NCBI RefSeq assembly: GCF_001905505.1
Contig: NZ_LIPG01000009.1
Coordinates: 92,727 to 156,726, forward strand
DNA from: Streptomyces sp. CB02058
GTDB lineage: Bacteria; Actinomycetota; Actinomycetes; Streptomycetales; Streptomycetaceae
Direction of reading: 5' to 3'
Length of the DNA: 64,000 nucleotides
Part shown: positions 44,719 through 53,881 of the stretch, piece after piece
Numbering within the stretch: position 1 is the first letter of the stretch
Layout of the letters: each line of letters starts with the position of its first letter
Notes under the pieces: model-generated
Seen by the model: only the letters and a program-made list of their open reading frames with translations
Told to the model about the DNA's origin: nothing
Database searches by the model: none
Position numbers and translations under genes: made by a program

Positions 44719-45246
44719 GTGTGTTCTCCCTGTGTGTGGGTGTGCGTGGGTGGGTTGTGGCTGTTACCAGCGCAGAGTGGCGCCCGAGCCCCGGGGGCTG
44801 TTCTGGTAGCCCGCGAGCTTCCACTCGTCGTCGTCCTTCACGAGCACCCAGGTCGAGCGCACCGCCAGCTCCGGGGCGATCTCCGACTCACCCGGCGCGA
44901 GGATCCCGCCGTGCGTCCGCAGAAGGGCCACGTCCTCACCGACGAACCGGACGTCCACCGGCTGGCCCGTCACACCCGTGCCCTTGAACGGACCCGCGTA
45001 GGCCGCCGCCATGAACGAACGGATCTCCTCACGGCCCCTCTTCAGCACGTCCCCGGGAAGGATCAGAACCCCGTCCTCGGTGAACTGGTCCGCCACACCG
45101 TCCGCGTCGTTCTTCGACCACGCCGCCACCAGACGCAACGGAACACCCAGAGCGGCCTTCTCACGCTCACTCGTGAACGACCCGTAATAGGCATCCAGCT
45201 CGGTACCCACAACAGACATCACAACCTCCACATCAACGGGATCCGG
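44714..45246. repeat. 533-bp direct repeat, copy B
   Basis: This is the partner of 43696-44228. Its right end (GGGATCCGG) is where the two copies cease to match. Confidence 0.9.
44764..45219 (-). CDS. SgcJ/EcaC family SnoaL-like protein 4 (duplicate B)
   Basis: The protein has 151 residues from ATG 45219. It is identical to the 43746-44201 product except for Thr at residue 6 (from a single C to T change). It is the first gene of the four-gene minus-strand run; 45220-45408 holds its leader and the terminator of the transporter gene. Confidence 0.85.
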   Translation of the reverse strand: MSVVGTELDAYYGSFTSEREKAALGVPLRLVAAWSKNDADGVADQFTEDGVLILPGDVLKRGREEIRSFMAAAYAGPFKGTGVTGQPVDVRFVGEDVALLRTHGGILAPGESEIAPELAVRSTWVLVKDDDEWKLAGYQNSPRGSGATLRW

Positions 45247-45332
45247 CGGACCTGACGAACGCCTCCCGGAAAGGGTCGCGTCTCGGCGTGGAAGGGACAT
45301 CTTTCGAGTTGCGCAGTTCCGCGGGCGCATGC

Positions 45333-45370
45333 GGCAGGCCGGGCCCCGCTCGCGCGGGGCCCGGCCTGCC
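45333..45370 (-). terminator. Strong terminator after the MFS gene
   Basis: GGCAGGCCGGGCCCCGC pairs perfectly over 17 bp across a 4-base loop, 39 bp past the transporter stop. Confidence 0.85.
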
Positions 45371-45408
45371 TGCCGTACCGGTGGTGCTTCGGCCCGTCGG
45401 ACCGCCCG

Positions 45409-46992
45409 TCAGGTGGTGACGGCGCCCTCGGTGGCCGTCTCGCCGGCGTCCTCGGCCGGCGGTGCCGGGGGCTGCCCCGGGATCGGGACGTGCCGGATGG
45501 TGACGTAGGCGAGGACCGCGAGGGCGACGAACGCCACGGCGCAGATCGCGGCCGTGGAGTTCAGCGCGTGGGTGAACGCCTCCTGCGAGGCGGAGAGGAT
45601 GCCGGCGGCCACCTCGGGCGACTGCTCGCCTGCCGTGGCCGCCGCACTGGCGATGCTCTCCTCCGCGGCGCTCGCCGCGGAGGCCGGTACGTCGTCCGGC
45701 AGGGAGAGGGAGTTGGTGTAGAAGCCGGTGGCGATGGTGCCCACGGTGGCGATGCCCAGGGCGACACCCAGCTCGCCGCCGGTCGACTGCAGCGACGCGG
45801 CCGAGCCCATCCGCTCGGGCGGCGCCGCCCCCATCACGACCTGGTTGACCAGGACGCCGATCGGGCTTCCGCCGAGGTAGATGACGCTGTTGCCGAGGAT
45901 CAGCATGGCCGTACCGCCGACGACGTCCACCTGCGTGAGCAGGAACATGCCGACCGAGGCGATGAGGAGACCGGTCACCAGGACCACACCGGGGCGCAGC
46001 TTCTGGCTGATCGGGGTGACCAGCTGGATGCCGACCACCATCACGCCCGCCGGGATGAGCAGCCACAGGGCGGTCTCCAGCGTCGAGTAGCCCCCGACGA
46101 GCTGGAGGAACTGGGTGATCAGCAGACCCATACCGCCCTGGATCATGGCGAACAGCAGGCCGAGGACGAGGCCGCCGCTGACGGTGCGGATGCCGAACAG
46201 GCTGAGGTCCAGCAGGGGGTGTTCCAGCCTGCGCTGGCGTACGACGAAGGCGATGCCGCAGGCCAGACCGATCACGGCGGCGATGACCGGGGTGGCCGCC
46301 CAGCCGTGGCTCACGGTCTCCTTGAGGCCGTAGATCACCGGAAGGATCGCGAGCAGGGACAGCAGGACGCTCAGCAGGTCCAGCTTGCCCGCCATGGGGT
46401 TCTTGATGTCCGGGAGCAGCTTGGGGCCCGCGATGAGCAGGACGACCATGACGGGCACGGCCACCAGGAACACCGAGCCCCACCAGAAGGTGCTGAGCAG
46501 CATGCCTCCGATGGCCGGGCCGACGGCGATGCCGGCCAGCATCGAGGTGGCCCACACGCCGATCGCCCGGCTCATCTGCACCGGGTTCTGGAACATCGTC
46601 ATGATGAACGCGAGTGTCGACGGCATGATCGTGGCGCCGGCGATACCCAGAAGCGCACGGACGATGATCAGCATCGTCGGGTTCGTCGAGAACGCGGCGA
46701 CCACCGACAGGACGCCGAACGCGGTGGCGCCGACCAGCAGCACCTTGCGCCTGCCCACCCGGTCGCCGAGGGTGCCCATCGTGACCAGGAAGCCCGCGAT
46801 GAGGAACCCGTAGACGTCGGTGATCCACAGCTCCTGGGTGGCGGAGGTGTGGAGGTCCGCAGAGATCTGAGGGAGGGCGAGGAAGAGGACGGTTATGTCC
46901 ATCGCTGCCATGAAGGTGGGCAGCGCGAGCACAACCAGAGCCCACCAGTGCCGCCTTTCGGCGCCGGGTGGTGCCGCGTCTGTGCCGGTCAT
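45409..46992 (-). CDS. DHA2-family MFS exporter (14 TM)
   Basis: ATG at 46992 with AGGAGA upstream gives 527 residues. It has 14 predicted membrane helices. Motif A is GTLGDRVGRRKVLLVG and motif C-like glycine patterns lie in helix 5 (GIAVGPAIGGMLL). A periplasmic loop of about 60 residues near the end (LPDDVPASAASAAEES...) precedes the last helix, as in many antibiotic exporters. It probably exports the cluster product and contributes self-resistance. Confidence 0.9.
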   Translation of the reverse strand: MTGTDAAPPGAERRHWWALVVLALPTFMAAMDITVLFLALPQISADLHTSATQELWITDVYGFLIAGFLVTMGTLGDRVGRRKVLLVGATAFGVLSVVAAFSTNPTMLIIVRALLGIAGATIMPSTLAFIMTMFQNPVQMSRAIGVWATSMLAGIAVGPAIGGMLLSTFWWGSVFLVAVPVMVVLLIAGPKLLPDIKNPMAGKLDLLSVLLSLLAILPVIYGLKETVSHGWAATPVIAAVIGLACGIAFVVRQRRLEHPLLDLSLFGIRTVSGGLVLGLLFAMIQGGMGLLITQFLQLVGGYSTLETALWLLIPAGVMVVGIQLVTPISQKLRPGVVLVTGLLIASVGMFLLTQVDVVGGTAMLILGNSVIYLGGSPIGVLVNQVVMGAAPPERMGSAASLQSTGGELGVALGIATVGTIATGFYTNSLSLPDDVPASAASAAEESIASAAATAGEQSPEVAAGILSASQEAFTHALNSTAAICAVAFVALAVLAYVTIRHVPIPGQPPAPPAEDAGETATEGAVTT

Positions 46993-47179
46993 GTTCTTTC
47001 TCCTAACAATGGCGCCTGCCATTCGAAGTCCTGGCGTTTCACCGCGTGCACAAAAGACGACGTGCACGCTGCGCGAGCGTCCCAGGCTCGCGCAGGCGCG
47101 ACAACTTCCATCGTGCGTTCTCTGCGCGGGTGGTGAACGCCGGGTGGGGGGAGGGACATCGCGGTGGCTGGGCCCGCCG

Positions 47180-48361
47180 TCAGATGTAAGGGGTGTCCGG
47201 TTCGAGACCGCACAGGATCCGGCCGTACAGCTCGGCGTTGGTGGCCGGGTTGATCAGTGCGTGCAGGGCGGCCGCACGCAGGTCGTTGGCGATCCGCTGG
47301 ATCGGTACGTCGCGGTAGACCGAGGATCCGCCGCTCGCCGCGGCGTAGGTCTCCGCGGCGGACTGGGCGAGGGAGCAGACCGTTCCGACGTCGGCGCGGG
47401 CGCGGGCGCGTTCCTCCAGTTTCCACGGGGTGCCGTCGGCGGCCTTGGTGTCGACGGTGGTGGCGAGCCGGTACGCGTGGAACTCGGCCTGGTCGATCTT
47501 CTGCGCCGCCTCGGCGACCTGGAGGTGGGTGACCGGTGCGGCGCGCTGGCTCTCGTAACCGGTGTAGGTGATCTTGCGGTCGGGCAGGCGCTCGACGAAC
47601 ACCTCCCGGGCCGCCTTGGCGAGGCCGAGGAGTGTGCCGACGGTCGCGGCCGTGGCGACCGGCAGCAGAGGGCTCCGGTACATCGGGATCCGCGCGCTGG
47701 CCTCGGAGGCGGGCCGGCCCTGGAGCACCGCGGGCAGCGGCACGACGCGTTCCGCGGGGACGAACAGGTTCTGGGCGGCCGTCGTGATGCTGCCGCTGCC
47801 CTTGAGGCCGTGGGCATACCAGTCGTCGACGGTCGTGAGGTCCGACATGGGGACCAGGGCCATCACCGGGTACGGTTCGCCCTCCTCGGGGAAGAGCACC
47901 GAGATGGTCACCTGCCAGTGGGCGTGGTGGGCGCCCGAGATGAAGCCCCACCGGCCGTCGACGACGATGCCCCCGGGTGCCGGGCGGGCGGTCCCCGACG
48001 GGCTCAGGGTGCCGCAGACCCGCACGTCCGGGGTGGCGAACACCTCGTCCTGCACGCTGTCCGGGAACATGCCCGCCATCCAGCCCGGGATGGCGTAGAC
48101 CTGGGCTACCCAGGCGGCCGAGCCGTCGCCTCGGCCGAGTTCGGTGGTGACGTCGACGAGTGTGCGGGTGTCCACCTCGTAGCCCCCGTACCGGGCCGGT
48201 ACGCGCAGGCGGAACACCCCGGCGTCGGTGAGGGCTTCGATCACCTCCGGAGACAGCCTGCGCTCCTCGTCCGCCCGTGCGGCGCTCGACCGCAGCAGCG
48301 GCACCAGCGCGGAGGCGCGGGCCACGAGTTCGTCCCGGTCCGGTGTTTGCGTGGTGAGCAC
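47180..48361 (-). CDS. Acyl-CoA dehydrogenase-like flavin enzyme (monooxygenase type)
   Basis: GTG at 48361 with GGAGGC upstream gives 393 residues. The N-terminal helical domain (LSPEVIEALTDAGVFRLRVP) and middle beta domain (GTLSPSGTARPAPGGIVVDGRWGFISG) are those of the acyl-CoA dehydrogenase fold. The C-terminal half resembles flavin-dependent two-component monooxygenases such as HsaA/DszC. The usual catalytic Glu of true dehydrogenases is not evident. A reductase would have to come from elsewhere. A role in aromatic or acyl hydroxylation is likely. Confidence 0.8.
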   Translation of the reverse strand: MLTTQTPDRDELVARASALVPLLRSSAARADEERRLSPEVIEALTDAGVFRLRVPARYGGYEVDTRTLVDVTTELGRGDGSAAWVAQVYAIPGWMAGMFPDSVQDEVFATPDVRVCGTLSPSGTARPAPGGIVVDGRWGFISGAHHAHWQVTISVLFPEEGEPYPVMALVPMSDLTTVDDWYAHGLKGSGSITTAAQNLFVPAERVVPLPAVLQGRPASEASARIPMYRSPLLPVATAATVGTLLGLAKAAREVFVERLPDRKITYTGYESQRAAPVTHLQVAEAAQKIDQAEFHAYRLATTVDTKAADGTPWKLEERARARADVGTVCSLAQSAAETYAAASGGSSVYRDVPIQRIANDLRAAALHALINPATNAELYGRILCGLEPDTPYI

Positions 48362-48410
48362 AGTGCCTCCAGAGGTGTCGCTTCGCGGCATGAGGGGTGG
48401 TGGGCGGTGG

Positions 48411-49856
48411 TCAGCGGCGGCGGTTCTGGACGACGAGCCGTTCGAGGTCCGGAATGATGTCGCTGGGGCTGGGCATGGCGAGCCACTCGCTGCGCAGGTT
48501 GACCGCGGCGTGGTGGTACGCCGGGTCGTGGGCGGTGCGCCAGATCAGCTCGCGGATCTCCTCGACGGACTGCGCGCGGTGGTCGAGCCGGTCGCCGACG
48601 CCCCTGGAGATGACGAACTCGGACACCGGGGTCGCCTCGATCTTCTTGGCCGGCAGTTCCCAGTGCACGCCGGAGGCCGCCTCCTCGCGGAGGCCCGCCT
48701 CGTAGCCGTTGCGGTACGTGCCGGTGCGCAGTTCGTCCTGCTCGTCGTCGACCAGCTTCAGCAGGACCGACTCGTCCTTGATGTCGCAGACGAGCTGGGG
48801 CACCTGGAAGGCGACGGCGGACGCGTAGGTGCCGTTCCCGCCGTGGTGGATGAGGGTGGAGCAGGTCGGCATCAGCGCGGGCAGCGGCACCCAGTCGAAC
48901 GTGCGCACGTTGCTGGGGATCTTGTCGACGTCGGCGAGCTGCATCTTGTCGAGGGTGGCGATGAACTCGATGTCGTCGAGGCCCTCGCACGCCTTGAGGA
49001 TCTTCGGCGCGCGGTCCCAGTCGCCAGGGATGAACCGGCGGACCGACTCGCCGAGCGACAAGGCCACCCGGCGGGTGCCCCGCCGTCCGCAGCAGTCGCA
49101 GCGGGCGCCTTCGGGCCGCTCGTGCAGCCAGCTCGCGGAGACCTGCGGGTCCACGTAGGGCACCTGGCGCATGGCGAGCTTCTTGGTGCTCGTCGGCAGG
49201 CGGAAGTCCTCGAACATCGGGTCGACCGTCCACTGCCCGACGAGGAGTTCCCGGTCGACCTCCAGCCCGTACTTCTCGGCGAGCGGGGCGAGCAGGGTCG
49301 CGATCGGGTTCTCGTCCAGGCCCGCGGCGCGCAGTGCCTCGGCGTTCTCGGCGAGCCGGTCCAGGGACCAGCCGAACTGGTCCTGGCTGATCAGCAGGCG
49401 GGCGTGGGCGGCGCCCGACACCTTGCCCGCGACGCCGCCCGCCGGGTGGGTGGGGTCCCAGAGGATCAGGTCGGGCTTCCAGGTCTTGGCGAACTCGACG
49501 AGGTCGCTCGCCTCGTCGCGGTCCACGCGGACGTAGTCGGAGATCGGGTTCAGCAGGTACTGGAAGAACACGATCCAGTGTTCGCGGTCCTCCTTGCTCA
49601 GCCCCATGACGTCGGCGTACTTCAGTACCACGTCCGGGTGTTCGGGCTGGCTGCAGTCCTCGGTCAGCCGGACGGGGACCAGCTCCGGGTTGCCGAGCGG
49701 GACGGGGGTGAGGCCCGTGCCGAGGATCATCTCGGCGGAGCTGTGGTGCGTGGCGACGCGCACCTCGTGGCCGGCGCTCTGGAACGCCCACGCCAGCGGC
49801 ACGACCGGGTACAGGTGAGCGTAGGAGTTCGGGTAGATGGTGAACAGGACACGCAT
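48411..49856 (-). CDS. Glycosyltransferase, EryCIII/activator-dependent type (GT1)
   Basis: ATG at 49856 gives 481 residues, longer than usual (~420). The N-terminus MRVLFTIYPNSYAHLYPVVP and GHEVRVAT are typical acceptor-domain features. The donor site includes WVPLPALMPTCSTLIHHGGNGT, with the conserved His and Gly of GT-B enzymes. Between the two halves lies an unusual Cys-rich insertion (ARCDCCGRRGTRR). It should attach the NDP-pentose made by the downstream sugar genes. Confidence 0.88.
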   Translation of the reverse strand: MRVLFTIYPNSYAHLYPVVPLAWAFQSAGHEVRVATHHSSAEMILGTGLTPVPLGNPELVPVRLTEDCSQPEHPDVVLKYADVMGLSKEDREHWIVFFQYLLNPISDYVRVDRDEASDLVEFAKTWKPDLILWDPTHPAGGVAGKVSGAAHARLLISQDQFGWSLDRLAENAEALRAAGLDENPIATLLAPLAEKYGLEVDRELLVGQWTVDPMFEDFRLPTSTKKLAMRQVPYVDPQVSASWLHERPEGARCDCCGRRGTRRVALSLGESVRRFIPGDWDRAPKILKACEGLDDIEFIATLDKMQLADVDKIPSNVRTFDWVPLPALMPTCSTLIHHGGNGTYASAVAFQVPQLVCDIKDESVLLKLVDDEQDELRTGTYRNGYEAGLREEAASGVHWELPAKKIEATPVSEFVISRGVGDRLDHRAQSVEEIRELIWRTAHDPAYHHAAVNLRSEWLAMPSPSDIIPDLERLVVQNRRR

Positions 49857-49937
49857 GGGCGTTCTCCAATCGGCGGCAGGGGCCCACCACCTTCCGCGCG
49901 GGCAAGTGACCGCTCCGATCCTCCGGCCGCCCGCGCC

Positions 49938-49998
49938 GCGCCCGCATCTCTCCGCGTGCGGACGACGAATCCCAGTGCACGCAGGGAGATGCGGGCGC
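49938..49998. promoter_or_regulatory. Large imperfect inverted repeat in the divergent promoter region
   Basis: GCGCCCGCATCTC...GCGTGC (49938-49959) matches the inverse of 49977-49998 at 19-20 of 22 positions around a 17-base spacer. It lies between the glycosyltransferase and O-methyltransferase starts. StrR-type regulators bind long interrupted dyads, and one is encoded at 62956, so this is a candidate target. Confidence 0.5.
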
Positions 49999-50055
49999 CG
50001 GAGCGGCCGCCGGACACTGGCGCACGGACATCGGACCAGCGCCGTGGGAGGTCGC

Positions 50056-50721
50056 ATGAGCACGTTTCGCGTCGACGAGTACGCGAGCAACTACATCGTC
50101 TCGTCGTGCACGCGACCGGACCCCGTCGTGAACGCGGTGATCGCGGACACCCAGGAGCTCGGCGCCCTGTACGAGATGCTGACCCCGGTGGAGCAGGCCG
50201 GTTTCCTGACGACGCTCGCCAAGACGATGGCTCCGCGCACGGTCATCGACATCGGTACGTTCACCGGGCTGTCGGCGATGTGCTTCGCCCGCGGTCTGGC
50301 GCCGGGCGGGCGCGTCCTGACCTGTGACGTGACGGAGGACTGGATCCACATCGCGCGCAAGCACTGGGACGCCGCGGGGGTGAGCGACCGTATCCAGTTC
50401 GTGCTCGGGCCGGCCCGTACGACGCTGCCCAAGCTGGTCCGCGACGGCGAGGCAGACCTGGTGTTCGTGGACGCCGACAAGCTGTCCTACCCGCACTACG
50501 TGGAGACGGCCGCACGGCTGCTGCGCTCCGGGGGTCTGCTGATCCTGGACAACGTCCTGCTCAACGGCACGGTCTTCGCTCCGGAGCAGGTCGGGGACGA
50601 CCTGCGGCGGTACGCGGCGGAGACGATGCGCGAGGTCAACGCGAAGCTCGCCGTCGACGAGCGGTTCGAGACGGTGATGCTGCCGTTCGCCGACGGTGTG
50701 ACGCTCGCGCGGAGGCTCTGA
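50056..50721 (+). CDS. SAM-dependent O-methyltransferase (caffeoyl-CoA OMT type)
   Basis: ATG at 50056, after GGGAGGTCGC, gives 221 residues. Motif I is TVIDIGTFTGLSAM and the acidic metal ligand region is DLVFVDADKLSYPHY followed by LLILDNVLLNG, typical of cation-dependent catechol methyltransferases. It would methylate a phenol or catechol produced by the hydroxylase encoded three bases downstream. Confidence 0.88.
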   Translation: MSTFRVDEYASNYIVSSCTRPDPVVNAVIADTQELGALYEMLTPVEQAGFLTTLAKTMAPRTVIDIGTFTGLSAMCFARGLAPGGRVLTCDVTEDWIHIARKHWDAAGVSDRIQFVLGPARTTLPKLVRDGEADLVFVDADKLSYPHYVETAARLLRSGGLLILDNVLLNGTVFAPEQVGDDLRRYAAETMREVNAKLAVDERFETVMLPFADGVTLARRL

Positions 50722-50724
50722 CCG

Positions 50725-52302
50725 ATGGCCACCGGCGAACCCGGGCACAGCGGGCACCAGGACGGCGGCGCGGTGAGCGGGAACGGCGCGGGAGAAGGGA
50801 ACCGCAGGCGCACCCGCCCGCTGACCGGCGACGAGTACGTCGAGAGTCTGCGCGACAGCCGTGAGGTCTACATCTACGGCGAGCGGGTCAAGGACGTCAC
50901 CTCGCACGTGGCGTTCCGCAACCCGATCCGTATGACAGCGCGTCTGTACGACGCGCTGCACGACCCGGCGACGAAGGACGTGCTGACGGCGCCCACCGAC
51001 ACGGGGAGCGACGGCTACACGCACCGGTTCTTCCGTACGCCGCACAGTGTCGAGGACATGGTCGCCGACCAGCAGGCGATCGCGCAGTGGGCGCGGATCG
51101 GTTACGGCTGGATGGGGCGCAGCCCCGACTACAAGGCGTCCTTCCTCGGCACGCTCGGTGCGAACGCCGAGTTCTACAAGCCGTTCGACGACAACGCGCG
51201 CCGCTGGTACCGCGAGTCGCAGGAGAAGGTCCTCTACTGGAACCACGCGCTGGTCAACCCGCCGGTGGACCGCAAGCTCCCGCCGGACCAGGTGGGAGAC
51301 GTCTTCGTCCACGTGCGCAAGGAGACCGACGCGGGTCTGGTCGTGAGCGGGGCCAAGGTCGTCGCGACGGGTTCGGCGCTCACCCACTACAACTTCATCG
51401 CGCACCACGGTCTCCCGGTCAAGAAGCGGGAGTTCGCGCTCGTGGCCACCATCCCCATGGACGCCAAGGGGATGAAGCTGATCTGCCGCCCGTCGTACAC
51501 GAAGCAGGCGTCGGCGACGGGCTCACCGTTCGACTACCCTCTCTCCTCGCGCCTGGACGAGAACGACACGATCCTCGTCCTCGACAACGTGCTGATCCCG
51601 TGGGAGAACGTGTTCGTCTACGGCGACCTCGGCAAGGCGCAGACGTTCACGGGCGAGTCGGGTTTCATCGAGCGCTCGACGTTCCAGGGATGCACGCGTC
51701 TGGCGGTGAAGCTGGAATTCATCGCCGGTCTGCTGTCCAAGGCCCTGGAGATCACCGGGACCGAGGACTTCCGCGGGGTGCAGACCCGGGTCGGCGAGGT
51801 CCTGGCGTGGCGGAACCTGTTCTGGGGGCTGTCGGACGCGGCGGCGCGCAACCCGGTGCCGTGGCGCAACGGGGCGCTGCTGCCCAACCCGCAGTACGCC
51901 CAGGCGTACCGGTGGTTCACGCAGATCGGTTATCCGCGGGTGCGGGAGATCGTGATGCAGGACGTGGCGAGCGCCCTGATCTACATCAACTCCGGTACGG
52001 AGGACTTCGCGAATCCCGACATCCGCGGGTACCTCGACACCTATCTGCGGGGTTCCAACGGGATCGACGCGGTGACCCGCGCCAAGGTCATGAAGCTCCT
52101 GTGGGACTCGGTGGGCACGGAGTTCGCCGGCCGGCACGAGCTGTACGAGCGCAACTACGCCGGCAACCACGAGAACACCCGGATCGAGCTGCTCTTCAGC
52201 CAGATGGCGTCGGGCCAGATCGACGACTACCGCGCCTTCGTGGACTCGTGCCTCGCCGAGTACGACCTCGACGGATGGACCGTACCGGACCTGTCCCGCT
52301 AG
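50725..52302 (+). CDS. HpaB-type flavin-dependent aromatic hydroxylase (SgcC-like)
   Basis: The protein has 525 residues with all family signatures: RPLTGDEYVESLRDSREVYI near the start, then GYTHRFFRTPHSVEDM, FHKPFD-like FYKPFDD, and the FAD region DRKLPPDQVGDVFVHVRKET and TGSALTHYNFIAHHG. The class (4-hydroxyphenylacetate 3-monooxygenase) makes catechols from phenols with FADH2. In C-1027 (SgcC) and maduropeptin pathways it acts on carrier-bound beta-tyrosine-type acids. The partner reductase is not in the window. It is directly downstream of the O-methyltransferase. Confidence 0.9.
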   Translation: MATGEPGHSGHQDGGAVSGNGAGEGNRRRTRPLTGDEYVESLRDSREVYIYGERVKDVTSHVAFRNPIRMTARLYDALHDPATKDVLTAPTDTGSDGYTHRFFRTPHSVEDMVADQQAIAQWARIGYGWMGRSPDYKASFLGTLGANAEFYKPFDDNARRWYRESQEKVLYWNHALVNPPVDRKLPPDQVGDVFVHVRKETDAGLVVSGAKVVATGSALTHYNFIAHHGLPVKKREFALVATIPMDAKGMKLICRPSYTKQASATGSPFDYPLSSRLDENDTILVLDNVLIPWENVFVYGDLGKAQTFTGESGFIERSTFQGCTRLAVKLEFIAGLLSKALEITGTEDFRGVQTRVGEVLAWRNLFWGLSDAAARNPVPWRNGALLPNPQYAQAYRWFTQIGYPRVREIVMQDVASALIYINSGTEDFANPDIRGYLDTYLRGSNGIDAVTRAKVMKLLWDSVGTEFAGRHELYERNYAGNHENTRIELLFSQMASGQIDDYRAFVDSCLAEYDLDGWTVPDLSR

Positions 52303-52400
52303 GACGCGTCCCCCGGAGCCCCGAGGGCTGGGGCTCCGGGAACCCGAGAACCCGAACACCGACAACCCCGAGACGATGATCACGCCCGAGGAGATAATCG

Positions 52401-53633
52401 ATGTCTGAGCGAGACGCCGCCCCGGTCGCGCTGACCGCGGCCGAGCTGACCAACCCGGTGGCCCTGCTCGAAAGGCTCGGCACCGACAAGCCGGTCCACA
52501 AGGTGCTGCTGCCCGACGGCATGCCGGGGTGGCTGGTGACCGGCTACAAGGAGGCCCGCCGCGCCCTGTCCGACCCGCGTCTGGCCCGCAGCAACGAGCA
52601 CGCCGACGACAGCCTGCAGAAGTACCTGGCGCTGTACAACGACGAGTTCTTCCGGCACTCGATGGTCTTCAACGACCGGCCGCGGCACACCCGGATGAAG
52701 AAGCTCGTCTCGCAGGCCTTCACCCCCCGGTACCTGGAGAACCTGCGGCCCAAGGTGCAGCGGATCACCGACGAGCTGATCGACGCGGTCGTGTCGTCGG
52801 GTGAGACGGAGGTCATCGAGTCGCTGGCGGTTCCGCTGCCGAACTCGGTGATCTGCGACTGGTTCGGTGTGCCGATGGCCGACCGGGAGGAGTTCCGGTA
52901 CCACTGCGGTGTGGTGACGGGCCTGTCGGTGAGCACGAACGAGAACGAGCTGTCCGAGGCGGGCAAGTACTTCGACCGGTACCTCGGTGAGCTGATCAAG
53001 AACCGCAAGGTCGACAGCGACGGGGACGACATGATCTCCGCGATCCTCCACGGCCAGGAGGACAACGCCACGCTGTCCGACATCGAGCTGCGGGCGAACA
53101 TCTTCCTGATGCTGACCGGTTCGGTCGAGACCGCGGTGAACATGATCGCCAACGGTCTGCTGCAGCTGATCCGCAACCCGGAGCAGACCGCCCGGCTGCG
53201 CGCCGACCCGTCGCTGGTGCCGCAGGCGGTCGAGGAGATCCTGCGGATCGACCCGCCGGTGGTGACGGTGGCCTATCACTTCGCGAAGGACTCCGTCGCG
53301 ATCGGGGACGTGACGGTCGAGGCGGGCGAGCACGTGGTGATCTCGATGCCGGCCACGAACTACGACGCCCGGGAGTTCCCGGAGCCGGAGAAGTTCGACA
53401 TCGACCGGCAGAAGCCGCACCTGTCGTTCAGCCACGGCATCCACTTCTGCCTCGGTGCCCCGCTGGCCCGGCTGGAGGGCGATGTCTTCTTCACCACCCT
53501 GCTGAACCGGCTCCAGGACATCGAGCTGGCCGTGCCGGAGGCGAGCCTGGCGTGGAAGCCGAGCTACTTCGTGCACCGCCTGGAGGCGCTGCCGATCCGC
53601 TTCACCCCGGCCGTGGAGCGCGCGGCCGCCTGA
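52401..53633 (+). CDS. Cytochrome P450
   Basis: ATG at 52401 has GAGGAG upstream; 410 residues. Heme ligand Cys350 lies in FSHGIHFCLGAPLARLE. The I-helix reads LMLTGSVETAVN (Glu243, Thr244 kept, but Ser instead of the usual Gly). ExxR is EEILR. It is a normal bacterial class I P450 needing ferredoxin and reductase from the cell. It follows the hydroxylase and probably oxidises the product or its aromatic group. Confidence 0.92.
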   Translation: MSERDAAPVALTAAELTNPVALLERLGTDKPVHKVLLPDGMPGWLVTGYKEARRALSDPRLARSNEHADDSLQKYLALYNDEFFRHSMVFNDRPRHTRMKKLVSQAFTPRYLENLRPKVQRITDELIDAVVSSGETEVIESLAVPLPNSVICDWFGVPMADREEFRYHCGVVTGLSVSTNENELSEAGKYFDRYLGELIKNRKVDSDGDDMISAILHGQEDNATLSDIELRANIFLMLTGSVETAVNMIANGLLQLIRNPEQTARLRADPSLVPQAVEEILRIDPPVVTVAYHFAKDSVAIGDVTVEAGEHVVISMPATNYDAREFPEPEKFDIDRQKPHLSFSHGIHFCLGAPLARLEGDVFFTTLLNRLQDIELAVPEASLAWKPSYFVHRLEALPIRFTPAVERAAA

Positions 53634-53636
53634 CGC

Positions 53637-53734
53637 CCGGCCGCCCTGCCCCGGCGGGCGGCCGGCGGGAGCGTGCCCCGCGCCGGGGCAGGACGGCCGG
53701 GTGCGGTGACCCCCCGGGGTTTCACCGCACCCGG
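53637..53734 (+). terminator. Double hairpin terminator after the P450 gene
   Basis: The first hairpin pairs 53637-53656 with 53681-53700 (20 bp, one mismatch). The second pairs CCGGGTGCGGTGA (53697-53709) with its exact complement at 53722-53734. Together they separate the P450 unit from the sugar genes. Confidence 0.8.
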
Positions 53735-53881
53735 CCGCGGCGCGAATCCCTTGATCCGGACACTCTTCGCACCGGGGCCCGGCACGGGAGAAGACGCGCC
53801 CGCCGCACCGTTCACCCACGATGGGCGCAGGGCCACCGGGCGGGCCCGGCCCGCGCTCGGATCACTGGATGGGAGACGGGA

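Noticed and set aside
45490..47136. 548-codon plus-strand frame opposite the MFS gene
   Set aside because: It is a shadow frame; the minus strand encodes a normal 14-helix exporter.
48241..51408. 1055-codon minus-strand frame spanning the O-methyltransferase and hydroxylase genes
   Set aside because: It runs antisense to two clear enzymes, and its translation is Arg/Pro/Ala-rich without any domain.
52401..53633. P450 treated as a heme-less activator partner of the glycosyltransferase (DesVIII type)
   Set aside because: The heme Cys350 motif is intact, so it is a real P450.
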